Source: Micromonospora pattaloongensis (GTDB taxonomy: Bacteria > Actinomycetota > Actinomycetes > Mycobacteriales > Micromonosporaceae). Taken from it: a stretch of DNA of 64,000 nt. The stretch covers positions 62,001-126,000 of the forward strand of contig NZ_FNPH01000010.1 in the NCBI RefSeq assembly GCF_900107255.1, given 5' to 3'. The translations under genes and the position numbers were made by a program. Positions 56,912 to 64,000 of this stretch are shown piece after piece (within the stretch, counting starts at the first letter, position 1; each line of letters begins with the position of its first letter). A model generated the notes under the pieces. The model was not told the DNA's origin, searched no databases, and worked only from the letters and a program-made list of their open reading frames with translations.

Positions 56912-58329
56912 GGCCCGCGCTGGCCTACCTCACGGCCGGCATGACCGCCCTCGTGGCGCTGGCCTTCCTCGTACCCCTCGGCGTGCTGCTCGACCGCGGC
57001 ACCCGCGCCGCGGCCCTGGCCGACGCGGCCCGGCGCAGCGGCGTCGTGGCCGGCGCGCTCGCCGTCACCGCCGACCCCGCGGCCGTGACCCGGGCCGCCA
57101 CCGCGGCCAGCGCGGACCCGGCCGGGCGACCCGTGGTGCACGGGGTGAACGCCGGCGGGCAGCCGCGCGCCGGCGCCGCGGACGTCGCGCGGGCCACGCG
57201 GGAGCGGACCGTCGTGGTCGCCGACGTCTCCGGTGGCGTGGTCCGGCTCGAGCCGGTCACCGTCGGGCGCTCCGTCGTCGTGGTCGAGGTCTTCGTCACC
57301 GAGGCCGCGCTCACCGCCGGGAGCGGCGGTCACTGGCTGCTGCTCGCCGGCATCGCACTCGGGCTGGTCGTGGCCGCGGTGGTCGTCGTCGACCGGCTCG
57401 CCGCCCGCACCGTCGCGTCCGCGCGCGGGCTGGTCGAGGCGGCCATGGCCGTCGGCGACGGTGACCTCGCGGTACGGACCCAGCCCAGCGGGCCGCGTGA
57501 GCTGGCCGAGGCGGGTTACGCCTTCAATCGGATGGCCGACCGGCTGGTCACCTCCCGCACCAACGAGCGCGAGCTCGTCGCCGACCTGTCGCACCGGCTG
57601 CGGACCCCGCTGACCGTCCTCCGTCTCGACGCCGACGCGCTGGACTCGGACGACACCAGCGTCGGCACCTTCTCGGCCGCGGAGCTGGATCGCCGCCGCA
57701 CCATCCGGCGGATCCGCCAGGCGATCGTCACGCTCGAGGGCGAGATCGACGTCCTGATCAACACGACCCGCAAGGCGGTCGCGCACGAGGCCGCGCCCGG
57801 GATGTGCGACGCGAGCGAGGTCGTACGCGAGCGGATGAAGTTCTGGGCCGCGCTCGCCGGCGACCAGAACCGCCCGCACAAGGTGGTGGGGGCGCACCTG
57901 CGCATCCCGGTGGCGGTGCAGCGCGCCGAGCTGGCCGCCGCCCTCGACGCCGTGCTCGGCAACGTCTTCCGCTACACGCCGCAGGGCACCGCCTTCGAGG
58001 TGGCGGTCTCCCGGCGGGACGGCTACGTCGCGATCCGGGTCGACGACGCGGGCCCCGGCATCGCGAACCCGGACCGGGCGCTGCGGCGCGGCGCCAGCGA
58101 CCAGGGTTCGACGGGGCTCGGCCTGGACATCGCCCGCCGGGTCGCGCAGCAGGCCAACGGGTCGGTCAGCATCGACCGCGCCGGGCTCGGCGGCGCCAGC
58201 GTGGTGATGCTGCTCGCGGACGCCGACGCCACGCCGCGTCAGGTCAGCCGTTTCGGGCTCGTCGGCCGGCGCGCGCGGGAGCGCGACCCCGGGCAGCGGC
58301 GCTGGCCGCGGCAACGCGCAACGGACTGA
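56908..58329 (+). CDS. HAMP-type sensor histidine kinase, start codon uncertain
   Basis: 473 residues if it starts at CTG 56908, or 462 from ATG 56941. Relatives begin like RPALAYLTAGMTALV; the residue before R is encoded by CTG, overlapping the regulator's stop (CTGA), where neighbours in this window use GTGA or ATGA. Helix 1 spans about 3-27; short sensor; helix 2 (GSGGHWLLLAGIALGLVVAAV); HAMP; H-box ADLSHRLRTPLTVLRLD; then NVFRYTP, DDAGPGI and GSTGLGLDIA. All ATP-binding motifs present. Pairs with the OmpR-type regulator. Confidence 0.88.
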   Translation: MRPALAYLTAGMTALVALAFLVPLGVLLDRGTRAAALADAARRSGVVAGALAVTADPAAVTRAATAASADPAGRPVVHGVNAGGQPRAGAADVARATRERTVVVADVSGGVVRLEPVTVGRSVVVVEVFVTEAALTAGSGGHWLLLAGIALGLVVAAVVVVDRLAARTVASARGLVEAAMAVGDGDLAVRTQPSGPRELAEAGYAFNRMADRLVTSRTNERELVADLSHRLRTPLTVLRLDADALDSDDTSVGTFSAAELDRRRTIRRIRQAIVTLEGEIDVLINTTRKAVAHEAAPGMCDASEVVRERMKFWAALAGDQNRPHKVVGAHLRIPVAVQRAELAAALDAVLGNVFRYTPQGTAFEVAVSRRDGYVAIRVDDAGPGIANPDRALRRGASDQGSTGLGLDIARRVAQQANGSVSIDRAGLGGASVVMLLADADATPRQVSRFGLVGRRARERDPGQRRWPRQRATD

Positions 58330-58350
58330 GCGTAGGCATCGACAGGCGTT

Positions 58351-58379
58351 CCTGAGGTCTTCCTTAGGTCTCGGTTAAC
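58351..58379 (+). promoter_or_regulatory. Tandem 11-base direct repeats resembling an OmpR-type operator
   Basis: CCTGAGGTCTT (58351-58361) and CCTTAGGTCTC (58362-58372) repeat with an 11-base period and are followed by GGTTAACG. The gene-free stretch 58330-58541 holds only this and a terminator. Confidence 0.5.
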
Positions 58380-58484
58380 GCCGTTCCGGGGCCCGCCCTC
58401 GCGGTGGCAGCATCGATGACGATCCCATCCGGTTCCCGGACCAATGCCCGCAATCTCATCCCACACCCTGGTCCGGGAAGCGTC

Positions 58485-58533
58485 GCGCGCGGCGGGGCCC
58501 GGTCCCCCCTCATCAGCCGGCCCCGCCGCGCGC
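58485..58533. terminator. Bidirectional hairpin between kinase and deaminase genes
   Basis: Perfect 15-bp stem (GCGCGCGGCGGGGCC, arms 58485-58499 and 58519-58533) with a 19-base loop between convergent genes. Confidence 0.8.
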
Positions 58534-58541
58534 CCACCCGG

Positions 58542-59567
58542 CTACGCGTTGGTGGCGGTGTAGGCGTCGATCTCGGCGGTGAGGCGGGACTTCTCCGGAT
58601 CGGGGAGGAACGAGGCGGTGACGGCGTTGCGCGCGAGCGCCGCCAGCCCGTCCGGCCCGCAGTCCAGCAGCCGCGCCGCGACCGCGTACTCGTCGTTGAG
58701 CGTGGTGCCGAACATCGGCGGGTCGTCGCTGTTGACCGTGACCAGCAGGCCGGCGTCGACCATCTGCCGCAACGGGTGCTCGTCGATGGTGGCCACGGCC
58801 CGGGTGCGCACGTTGGAGGTCGGGCAGACCTCCATGCCGATCCGCCGCTCCGCCAGGTGCGCCATCAGCGCCGGGTCGTTGACGCAGGAGATGCCGTGCC
58901 CGATCCGCTCCGCGCCGAGCTCCCGTAGCGCGTCCCAGATCGTCTCCGCGCCCGTGGTCTCCCCCGCGTGCGGCACCGAGCGCAGCCCGGCCGCCCGCGC
59001 CGCGTCGAAGTACGGCTTGAACTGCGGCCTCGGCACCCCGATCTCCGGTCCGCCGAGACCGAAGCTGATCAGCCCGTCGGGGCGCTCGTCGAGCGCGATC
59101 CGCAGCGTCTCCTCGGCGGCCGGCAGTCCGGCCTCGCCGGGGATGTCGAAGCACCAGCGCAGCACGATGCCCAGCTCGGCCTCGGCGCGCATCCGGGCGT
59201 CCTCGATCGCCTCGCAGAACGCCGGCGCGGGGATGCCCCGCTTCACGTGCGAGTACGGCGTGAGGGTCAGCTCCGCGTACCGGACCTGCTGGCGGGCCAG
59301 CTCGCGGGCCACCTCGTAGGTGAGGATCCGGACGTCCTCGGGATCGCGGACGAGGTCGACGACGCTGAGGTAGATCTCGATGAAGTGCGCGAAGTCCCGG
59401 AACGCGAAGTAGTCGGCGAGGGCGGCCGGGTCGGCGGGGACCGGCGTGCTTCCCTCGTGCCGGGCCGCCAGCTCCGCGACGATGCGCGGCGAGGCCGAGC
59501 CGACGTGGTGCACGTGCAGCTCCACCTTGGGCAGTCCGGCGATGAAGGACGTCAGGTCGGTCACCAC
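58542..59567 (-). CDS. Adenosine deaminase family; possibly aminodeoxyfutalosine deaminase
   Basis: 341 residues. Zinc-dependent amidohydrolase fold: metal site ELHVHHVGSASP (about 16-27; classic adenosine deaminases read HLHLEGS), GLGGPEIGVP, SVPHAGETTGAET, RIGHGISC and VNSDDPPMFGTTL all present. The HVHHVGSASP variant matches a Streptomyces group linked to the futalosine route to menaquinone, so 6-amino-6-deoxyfutalosine may be the substrate; adenosine is the alternative. No mqn genes are in the window. GTG 59567 has AGGAG upstream. Divergent from the aldo/keto reductase. Confidence 0.88.
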   Translation of the reverse strand: MVTDLTSFIAGLPKVELHVHHVGSASPRIVAELAARHEGSTPVPADPAALADYFAFRDFAHFIEIYLSVVDLVRDPEDVRILTYEVARELARQQVRYAELTLTPYSHVKRGIPAPAFCEAIEDARMRAEAELGIVLRWCFDIPGEAGLPAAEETLRIALDERPDGLISFGLGGPEIGVPRPQFKPYFDAARAAGLRSVPHAGETTGAETIWDALRELGAERIGHGISCVNDPALMAHLAERRIGMEVCPTSNVRTRAVATIDEHPLRQMVDAGLLVTVNSDDPPMFGTTLNDEYAVAARLLDCGPDGLAALARNAVTASFLPDPEKSRLTAEIDAYTATNA

Positions 59568-59724
59568 TGCTCCTGAGAAGACGGGCCCGGCGGGCGACGG
59601 TCGGGGACGGGCGCCCGCGCGGGCGACGAGGAAGACCCCGCGGAACGGGAAGGACCCGAGGTTATCGCGGACCTCAGCGCGGGGCCGCGCGACGGCCGCC
59701 GTGCGCCCCCCGCCACCCCGGCGT

Positions 59725-59730
59725 TAGGCT
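59725..59730 (+). promoter_or_regulatory. Probable -10 box for leaderless aldo/keto reductase gene
   Basis: TAGGCT, six bases before GTG 59737. Confidence 0.45.
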
Positions 59731-59736
59731 CAGCGC

Positions 59737-60720
59737 GTGGAGATCCGCACCTTTCCCCGCCTGGGCCGCGACGTCGGCGTGATCGGTCTCGGCGCCTGGC
59801 AGCTCGGCGCCGACTGGGGCGACGTGAGCGAGGACGACGCGCTGGCGACGCTGACCGCCGCCGTCGACGCCGGCGTGACGTTCCTGGACACCGCAGACGT
59901 GTACGGCGACGGCCGCAGCGAGCGCCTCATCGGCCGCTTCCTCCGCGACCGCCCCGGCGCCGGGCTCACCGTCGCGACGAAGATGGGTCGGCGGGTGCCG
60001 CAGGAGCCCGGTAACTACACCCTGGACAACTTCCGGGCCTGGACCGACCGTTCCCGGGCCAACCTGGGCGTCGAGACCCTCGACCTGGTCCAGCTGCACT
60101 GTCCGCCCACCCCGGTGGTGCACAGCGACGCCGTCTTCGACGCCCTCGACACGCTCGTGCAGGAGAAGCGGATCGCCGCGTACGGCGTCAGCGTCGAGAC
60201 CGTCGACGAGGCGCTGGCCGCGATCGCCCGGCCGCACGTGGCCAGCGTGCAGATCATTCTGAACGCGCTGCGGCACAAGCCGCTGGAGCGGGTGCTCCCG
60301 GCGGCGGGCGCCGCCGGGGTCGGCATCATCGCGCGGGTTCCGCTCGCCAGCGGGCTGCTCTCCGGCCGGTACGACGAGAACACCCGGTTCGCCGCCGACG
60401 ACCACCGCAGCTACAACCGCAACGGAGAGGCGTTCGACGTCGGCGAGACGTTCTCCGGTGTGGACTTCCGGACCGGGCTGGAGGCGGTGCGGCGGCTGCT
60501 GCCGCTGGTGCCCGCCGGTGCCACGATGGCGCAGTTCGCGCTCCGGTGGCTCGTCGACCAGCCCGCGGTGACCGTGGTGATCCCGGGCGCGCGCAATCCC
60601 GAGCAGGCTCGGGCCAACGTGGCCGCCGCCGATCTGCCGCCGTTGTCCGCGGAGGCGACCGCGACGATCGCGGCCGTCTACGACGAACTGATCCGTCCCC
60701 AGGTGCACCACCGCTGGTAG
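59737..60720 (+). CDS. Aldo/keto reductase
   Basis: 327 residues, a TIM-barrel NADPH-dependent reductase. Catalytic tetrad visible: Asp and Tyr in FLDTADVYGDG (about 48-58), Lys in VATKMGRR (about 76) and His in VQLHCPP (about 122). C-terminal cofactor-binding VIPGARNPEQARANVAA. Substrate unknown. Start GTG 59737 with TAGGCT six bases upstream suggests a leaderless transcript. The next small gene follows 35 bases after the stop. Confidence 0.9.
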   Translation: MEIRTFPRLGRDVGVIGLGAWQLGADWGDVSEDDALATLTAAVDAGVTFLDTADVYGDGRSERLIGRFLRDRPGAGLTVATKMGRRVPQEPGNYTLDNFRAWTDRSRANLGVETLDLVQLHCPPTPVVHSDAVFDALDTLVQEKRIAAYGVSVETVDEALAAIARPHVASVQIILNALRHKPLERVLPAAGAAGVGIIARVPLASGLLSGRYDENTRFAADDHRSYNRNGEAFDVGETFSGVDFRTGLEAVRRLLPLVPAGATMAQFALRWLVDQPAVTVVIPGARNPEQARANVAAADLPPLSAEATATIAAVYDELIRPQVHHRW

Positions 60721-60755
60721 CCCGCACCCGGCACGGCGGAGAGGAGGAGGCGGTG

Positions 60756-60959
60756 ATGCGGGGCTGGCTCGCCCTGGCGTTCGGGTTGCTGGCCGTCGTG
60801 GTCGGCGCGCTCTGGACGGTGCAGGGCCTGGGTTACCTCGACGGCAGCATGATGAGCGGCCGGACGGCGTGGGCGGTGATCGGCCCGCTCGTGTCGCTGG
60901 CCGGGCTGCTCGTGCTCTGGCTCGCGCTGCGGGCCCGCCGCCGGACCCCGTCGGCGTAG
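60756..60959 (+). CDS. Small two-helix membrane protein
   Basis: 67 residues with two membrane helices (about 4-24, WLALAFGLLAVVVGALW, and 38-58, AWAVIGPLVSLAGLLVLWL) and a basic end (RARRRTPSA). GAGGAGG lies just before ATG 60756. Similar short proteins occur in many actinomycetes without a known role. 35 bases after the aldo/keto reductase; likely cotranscribed. Confidence 0.85.
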   Translation: MRGWLALAFGLLAVVVGALWTVQGLGYLDGSMMSGRTAWAVIGPLVSLAGLLVLWLALRARRRTPSA

Positions 60960-60983
60960 CGCCCCGGCCGCGAGCCGCCGCCC

Positions 60984-61094
60984 GTGGCGCGTGGCGGCGT
61001 GGCGCGTGGCGGCGTGGCGGCGTGGCGGCGTGGCGGCGTGGCGGCGTGGCGGCGTGGCGGCGTGGCGGCGTGGCGGCGTGGCGGCGTGGCGGCG
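60984..61094. repeat. Tandem array of an 8-base unit (GTGGCGGC)
   Basis: About 13-14 units of GTGGCGGC, the first few alternating with seven-base variants (GTGGCGC). Not a multiple of three and between genes, so non-coding. It is a candidate for length variation by slippage. Confidence 0.92.
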
Positions 61095-61103
61095 GACAGC
61101 GTT

Positions 61104-61135
61104 GAGCCCCGCGCACCGAGGGGTGCGCGGGGCTC
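61104..61135. terminator. Bidirectional hairpin downstream of the cold shock gene
   Basis: Perfect 14-bp stem (GAGCCCCGCGCACC, arms 61104-61117 and 61122-61135) with a four-base loop. Confidence 0.85.
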
Positions 61136-61185
61136 GCCTGACCGTGGGACGGTCGGTGGTTAGGCCGGTGCCGGCCTACCCGGGA

Positions 61186-61389
61186 TCAGAGCGGGCGAAC
61201 CTGCTCAGCCTGCGGGCCCTTCTGGCCCTGGGCGATCTCGAACTCAACCCGCTGGTTCTCCTCCAGCGAGCGGTAGCCGCTCGACTGGATCGCCGAGAAG
61301 TGGACGAAGACGTCCGCGCCCCCGCCGTCGACGGTGATGAAGCCGAAGCCCTTGTCAGCGTTGAACCACTTCACGGTTCCCTGCGCCAT
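61186..61389 (-). CDS. Cold shock protein (CspA family)
   Basis: 67 residues, a single cold shock domain. RNP1 KGFGFITV and RNP2 VFVHFSAI are intact; starts [14 protein letters not shown]. It binds single-stranded RNA or DNA. AAGGAG lies seven bases before ATG 61389, which decides this start over upstream in-frame codons. A probable TAGACT -10 box at 61547-61552 would give a leader of about 150 bases, as is common for csp genes. Confidence 0.95.
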   Translation of the reverse strand: MAQGTVKWFNADKGFGFITVDGGGADVFVHFSAIQSSGYRSLEENQRVEFEIAQGQKGPQAEQVRPL

Positions 61390-61546
61390 GTGTATCTCCT
61401 TCATAAAACTGGCGGCCGAGCACGCCATGCGGCCGGTTGGCCGTTTTCGAGCAGCGGCGCCTGAGGGCCCCCGGAAGGAGACTTCTCACCCCGCACCGTC
61501 GCGTGACGATGGGGTCCAGCAAACCACGTACGCAAAAACTTCGAAC

Positions 61547-61552
61547 AGTCTA
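61547..61552 (-). promoter_or_regulatory. Possible -10 box of the cold shock gene, long 5' leader
   Basis: TAGACT on the minus strand. The 61390-61540 leader is not coding and may fold in a temperature-dependent way. Confidence 0.4.
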
Positions 61553-61590
61553 CCCGACAACCCGCCCCGTGATGTGCCCCGCAGGGCGGT

Positions 61591-63144
61591 TCAGGCCGCC
61601 TCGCGCCGTCCGTCCAGGGCGAGGGCGACGAGCGCGCCGAGCGCGCAGAGCACCGCGGTCGCGGTGAATATCTCCGCGTACTCGGTGCGCAGCGCGGCGC
61701 GCACCGCGTCGGCGTACCCGTCGAGCTGCCGCTGGTACTCGGCGCGGGAGACCCCGAACGGCAGCGGGGTGGCGAGGTCGGCCGTCAGCTGCTGGAAGCG
61801 GTGCAGCCCCCAGGCGGTCAGCGCGGCGACCCCGACCAGCATCCCCATCATCCGGGCGACCACCACGGCGGCCGAGGCGATGCCGTGCTGCGACGGCGGG
61901 GTGGCACGCAGGACCGCGGCCGACAGCGGCGCGACCACGAGTCCGAGCCCCGCGCCGGCCAGCACCAGATCGGTGTCCACCCGCGGCAGGCTGAGGGGAC
62001 CGAACCCGTGCCGGGCGGCGGCCAGGTCCGCCGGCCAGCCGGCGATCGCCAGGTACGCCGCGGCGGCCAGCAGCAGGCCGGCGACGGTCACCGCGCGTTC
62101 CCCGCCGCGGCGGGCGAGGAACCCGCCGACGACCGCGCCGATCGGCAGCGCGACCAGGAACCGGGTGAGCAGCAGCGCCGCGTCGACCGCGTCGCGCCCG
62201 AGCACGGTCTGGGCGAGCAGCTGGACGTCGACCAGCGTCACCATCAGGGCGGCGCCGGCGAGCCCGCTCGCGCCGAGCGCGGCCAGGAACGGCCGGGCGC
62301 GCACCCCGGCCGGGTCGAGCAGCCGGGTGGCGGCCCGGGACTCCCAGACGGCGAAGCCGGCCAGCAGCACGACCCCCGCGGCCAGGGTCGCCGGGCCCCA
62401 CGGGGGCAGCACGGCCCGCTGCGGATCCGGGTTGTAGAGGCCGACGACGAGCAGTCCGAGCGCCACCGCCAGCAGCGCCCCGCCGACCGCGTCCACCCGG
62501 GGCGGCGGTCCGACCCGCGGCCGGCCCGGCGGGACCGACCGGTGAACCACGACGGCGGCGAGCGCGGCGAGCGGCAGATTGATCCAGAAGACGCCCCGCC
62601 AGCCGACGAGGACGGCCAGCCCGGCGCCGTAGAGCGGCCCGAGCACGCTGCCCAGCTCCTGGGCCGCGCCGACCAGGCCGAGCGCCACCGGCCGGCGGGG
62701 GGCCGAGACCACATCGGAGACCAGCGCCATCGTCACCGGCAGCAGCGCGCCGCCGGCGAGCCCCTGCAGGGCCCGGCCCGCGACCAGCGCCGGCATCGAG
62801 TCGGCGTACGCGGCGAGCGCGGAGCCCGCGGCGAAGCCGGCGAGGCAGGCCAGGATCAGCGGCCGCCGGCCGTACCGGTCGGAGAGGCGGCCCAGCAGCG
62901 GCATCCCGGCGATGTAGCCGAGCAGGTAACCGGTGACGATCGGGGTGGCCCGCTCCAGGCGGTTGAGCGGCACCCGCAGGTCGCGCAGGATCTCCACGAG
63001 CAGGGTGACCACGACGTACGCGTCGAGCGCGGCGAGCAGCACCGCCACCCCACCGGCGCCGATCGCGAACCCGCGGCGCGCCGCACCGCCACCGGCCAGC
63101 GCCGCGACCCGGGTGTCGCAGCGGGCAGGGTCAGACGGGGGCAT
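61591..63144 (-). CDS. MFS transporter, P55 (Rv1410c)-like
   Basis: 517 residues with about 14 helices. Motif [13 protein letters not shown] (about 86-97) and motif C-like region ([15 protein letters not shown]) mark a DHA2-type drug:proton antiporter. ATG 63144 lies inside the lprG-like gene with a 14-base overlap, the same pairing as lprG-P55 in mycobacteria, where the two proteins export lipids (triacylglycerides) and affect lipoarabinomannan. With pimA and patA in the same window a lipid role is plausible. Drug efflux is the alternative. Confidence 0.88.
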   Translation of the reverse strand: MPPSDPARCDTRVAALAGGGAARRGFAIGAGGVAVLLAALDAYVVVTLLVEILRDLRVPLNRLERATPIVTGYLLGYIAGMPLLGRLSDRYGRRPLILACLAGFAAGSALAAYADSMPALVAGRALQGLAGGALLPVTMALVSDVVSAPRRPVALGLVGAAQELGSVLGPLYGAGLAVLVGWRGVFWINLPLAALAAVVVHRSVPPGRPRVGPPPRVDAVGGALLAVALGLLVVGLYNPDPQRAVLPPWGPATLAAGVVLLAGFAVWESRAATRLLDPAGVRARPFLAALGASGLAGAALMVTLVDVQLLAQTVLGRDAVDAALLLTRFLVALPIGAVVGGFLARRGGERAVTVAGLLLAAAAYLAIAGWPADLAAARHGFGPLSLPRVDTDLVLAGAGLGLVVAPLSAAVLRATPPSQHGIASAAVVVARMMGMLVGVAALTAWGLHRFQQLTADLATPLPFGVSRAEYQRQLDGYADAVRAALRTEYAEIFTATAVLCALGALVALALDGRREAA

Positions 63145-63823
63145 TGATGGTGACGGGCTCGTCGTAGCCGGTGAGGTTCACCGTGATCGTGCCGGTGCGG
63201 TTGCGTACCGGCAGCTCGATGCGGTGCAGCAGCCGCCGGTCCGCGCCGACCCAGAGGGTGCCGGTGATCTGCTCGTTCAGTCCCGGTACGAGCGTGGTCA
63301 ACGCTTTGGTGTCGAAGGTGGCCCGGATCCGGTAGGTGTCCACCCCGTCCACCGACTCGCGCGCCTCGGTACGGCCGTCGCGGGCGGTCGCGACCACGTG
63401 GGCGACGCCGCGGTCGGGGTCGAGCAGCGCGGACGGGTCGTAGACGCTCGCCGCCGCGGCGAGCGGCAGCTTCTGCCAGCCGCCGGTGAGCCCCTTGACG
63501 TACAGCTGGTCGCCCTTGACCACGAAGTTCAGCTCCACGGGGTTGCCGCCCTGGGCCAGCTGCGCGGTCCCCTCCGCGTCGCCGGCCCGGGTGATCACGC
63601 CCTTGGCGCCGGCGATGCCGAGCATCTCCCCCGCCCCGCTGGTCGTGATCTCGAACCGGGCGGTTCCCACGGAGCGCAGCTCGGTGGCGCAGCCGGAGAG
63701 CAGCTCGGCCGCCGGGGGCAGGTCGCCGGTGGCGGCACGGTCATCCCCGCGGTCGCCGCGGGTGCAGCCGGCGAGCGCGGTCAGGGTCACGAGGACGGCC
63801 GCGAGCGCGGCGAGTCGGCGCAT
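63131..63823 (-). CDS. LprG/LppX-family lipoprotein
   Basis: 230 residues. Lipoprotein signal peptide ending in the lipobox LTALAGC (Cys20), then a lipid-binding LppX/LprAFG fold ([51 protein letters not shown]). In mycobacteria the family carries acylated glycolipids across the periplasm. Start ATG 63823 has TAGCAT six bases upstream and no Shine-Dalgarno, so is likely leaderless. The stop lies inside the following transporter gene. Confidence 0.9.
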   Translation of the reverse strand: MRRLAALAAVLVTLTALAGCTRGDRGDDRAATGDLPPAAELLSGCATELRSVGTARFEITTSGAGEMLGIAGAKGVITRAGDAEGTAQLAQGGNPVELNFVVKGDQLYVKGLTGGWQKLPLAAAASVYDPSALLDPDRGVAHVVATARDGRTEARESVDGVDTYRIRATFDTKALTTLVPGLNEQITGTLWVGADRRLLHRIELPVRNRTGTITVNLTGYDEPVTINAPV

Positions 63824-63829
63824 GCACGG

Positions 63830-63835
63830 ATGCTA
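63830..63835 (-). promoter_or_regulatory. Probable -10 box for leaderless lprG-like gene
   Basis: TAGCAT on the minus strand, six bases from ATG 63823. Confidence 0.5.
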
Positions 63836-63844
63836 CCCATGCGC

Positions 63845-63887
63845 GGAAGGACCATTCGCCGCCGTCGAGGCGGGGAATGGTCCTTCC
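63845..63887 (-). terminator. Hairpin terminator downstream of the right-end gene
   Basis: A 19-bp stem with one mismatch (arms 63845-63863 and 63869-63887, loop five bases). Confidence 0.8.
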
Positions 63888-63908
63888 GGATCGGGTTCGC
63901 GGGCGCGG

Positions 63909-64000
63909 TCAGTCCGGCCACTGGCCGGTGAGCCGGCGTACGCCGGTCGCGCCGGCGCGGTCGACGGCGGCGCGCACCGCCCCGAAGATCGCCCCCTGCA
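63909..64000 (-). CDS. C-terminal end of a probable DUF4235 protein (runs off right end)
   Basis: The last 30 codons of a minus-strand frame end at TGA 63909-63911 and read QGAIFGAVRAAVDRAGATG then VRRLTGQWPD. This is like the C-terminus of small DUF4235 membrane proteins in Micromonospora. The rest of the gene is outside the window, so the call rests on this short match from memory. Confidence 0.6.
   Translation of the reverse strand, partial: QGAIFGAVRAAVDRAGATGVRRLTGQWPD

Noticed and set aside
58404-58928. Plus-strand frame MAASMTIPSG after the orphan direct repeats
   Set aside because: It runs into the antisense of the deaminase gene and across a terminator hairpin; composition is not that of a gene.
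60546-60755. Longer start of the 67-residue membrane protein
   Set aside because: It would overlap the aldo/keto reductase extensively; ATG 60756 has GAGGAGG directly before it.
1-64000. tRNA, rRNA, insertion sequence or prophage genes
   Set aside because: I scanned for T-arm-like GTTCGAATC, rRNA segments, transposase and integrase motifs and found none.

Overview
This is a very GC-rich chromosomal window from an actinomycete, most probably Micromonosporaceae (Micromonospora or a close relative). I base that on codon bias, frequent GTG starts, a full PI/PIM lipid pathway, an LprG/P55-type pair, and a backbone that follows the Mycobacterium/Streptomyces order: thrS, HIT, pgsA, patA, pimA, pdxS, pdxT, yebC, ruvC, ruvA, ruvB, yajC, secD, secF, apt, relA, cyclophilin, glyoxalase II-like, hisS, aspS, rarA, alaS. 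No rRNA, tRNA, CRISPR, transposase, integrase or prophage gene was seen. Fifty-three protein genes are called; two run off the window ends (alaS on the left, a DUF4235-type gene on the right). No stretch above 300 bases lacks a gene.

Layout. 1-12900 (minus strand): alaS and two small membrane-protein genes, a 1166-residue proline-rich membrane protein coupled to rarA, a c-di-GMP enzyme (GGDEF + HD-GYP), an RmlD-like reductase and aspS. 13132-22222: a secreted M14 carboxypeptidase, a membrane chemoreceptor, an exporter, a thioesterase, a two-gene split Aer-like receptor and an acyl-ACP desaturase under a perfect palindrome. 22293-35862: housekeeping backbone (hisS, MBL hydrolase, two membrane cyclophilins, relA, apt, secF-secD-yajC, ruvB-ruvA-ruvC). 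36040-42619: an apparent 6.6 kb insertion between ruvC and yebC carrying 3-hydroxybutyrate dehydrogenase, a GAF/PucR-type regulator, a dicarboxylate symporter and a DcuS/DcuR-like two-component pair. 42707-48732: yebC, PLP synthase (pdxT, pdxS) and the phosphatidylinositol mannoside genes. 48961-64000: EF-G2, HIT, thrS, a cyclopropane-synthase-like methyltransferase, an ADP-ribosylglycohydrolase, an OmpR two-component pair, an adenosine/aminodeoxyfutalosine deaminase, an aldo/keto reductase, a cold shock protein and the lprG-P55 type pair.

How genes work together. Many neighbours are translationally coupled by 1-4 base overlaps (alaS/DUF6167, rarA/proline-rich gene, aspS/reductase, PAS/receptor, ruvC/ruvA/ruvB, DcuS/DcuR, OmpR regulator/kinase, pgsA/patA). 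The clearly convergent gene pairs, with the exception of the one at 55.2 kb, are separated by a strong hairpin. At least seven genes without a Shine-Dalgarno sequence carry a TANNNT -10 box 6-8 bases before the start codon, the pattern of leaderless transcription, and this settles several starts.

No wholly new multi-gene system is evident. The observations most worth a second look are a decayed copy of the pdxT 3' end that now seems to hold the yebC promoter, an orphan OmpR-type direct-repeat promoter ending in a terminator with no gene between, the 29-base tandem array plus hairpin ahead of apt, the split Aer-type receptor, and the giant proline-rich membrane protein coupled to rarA.
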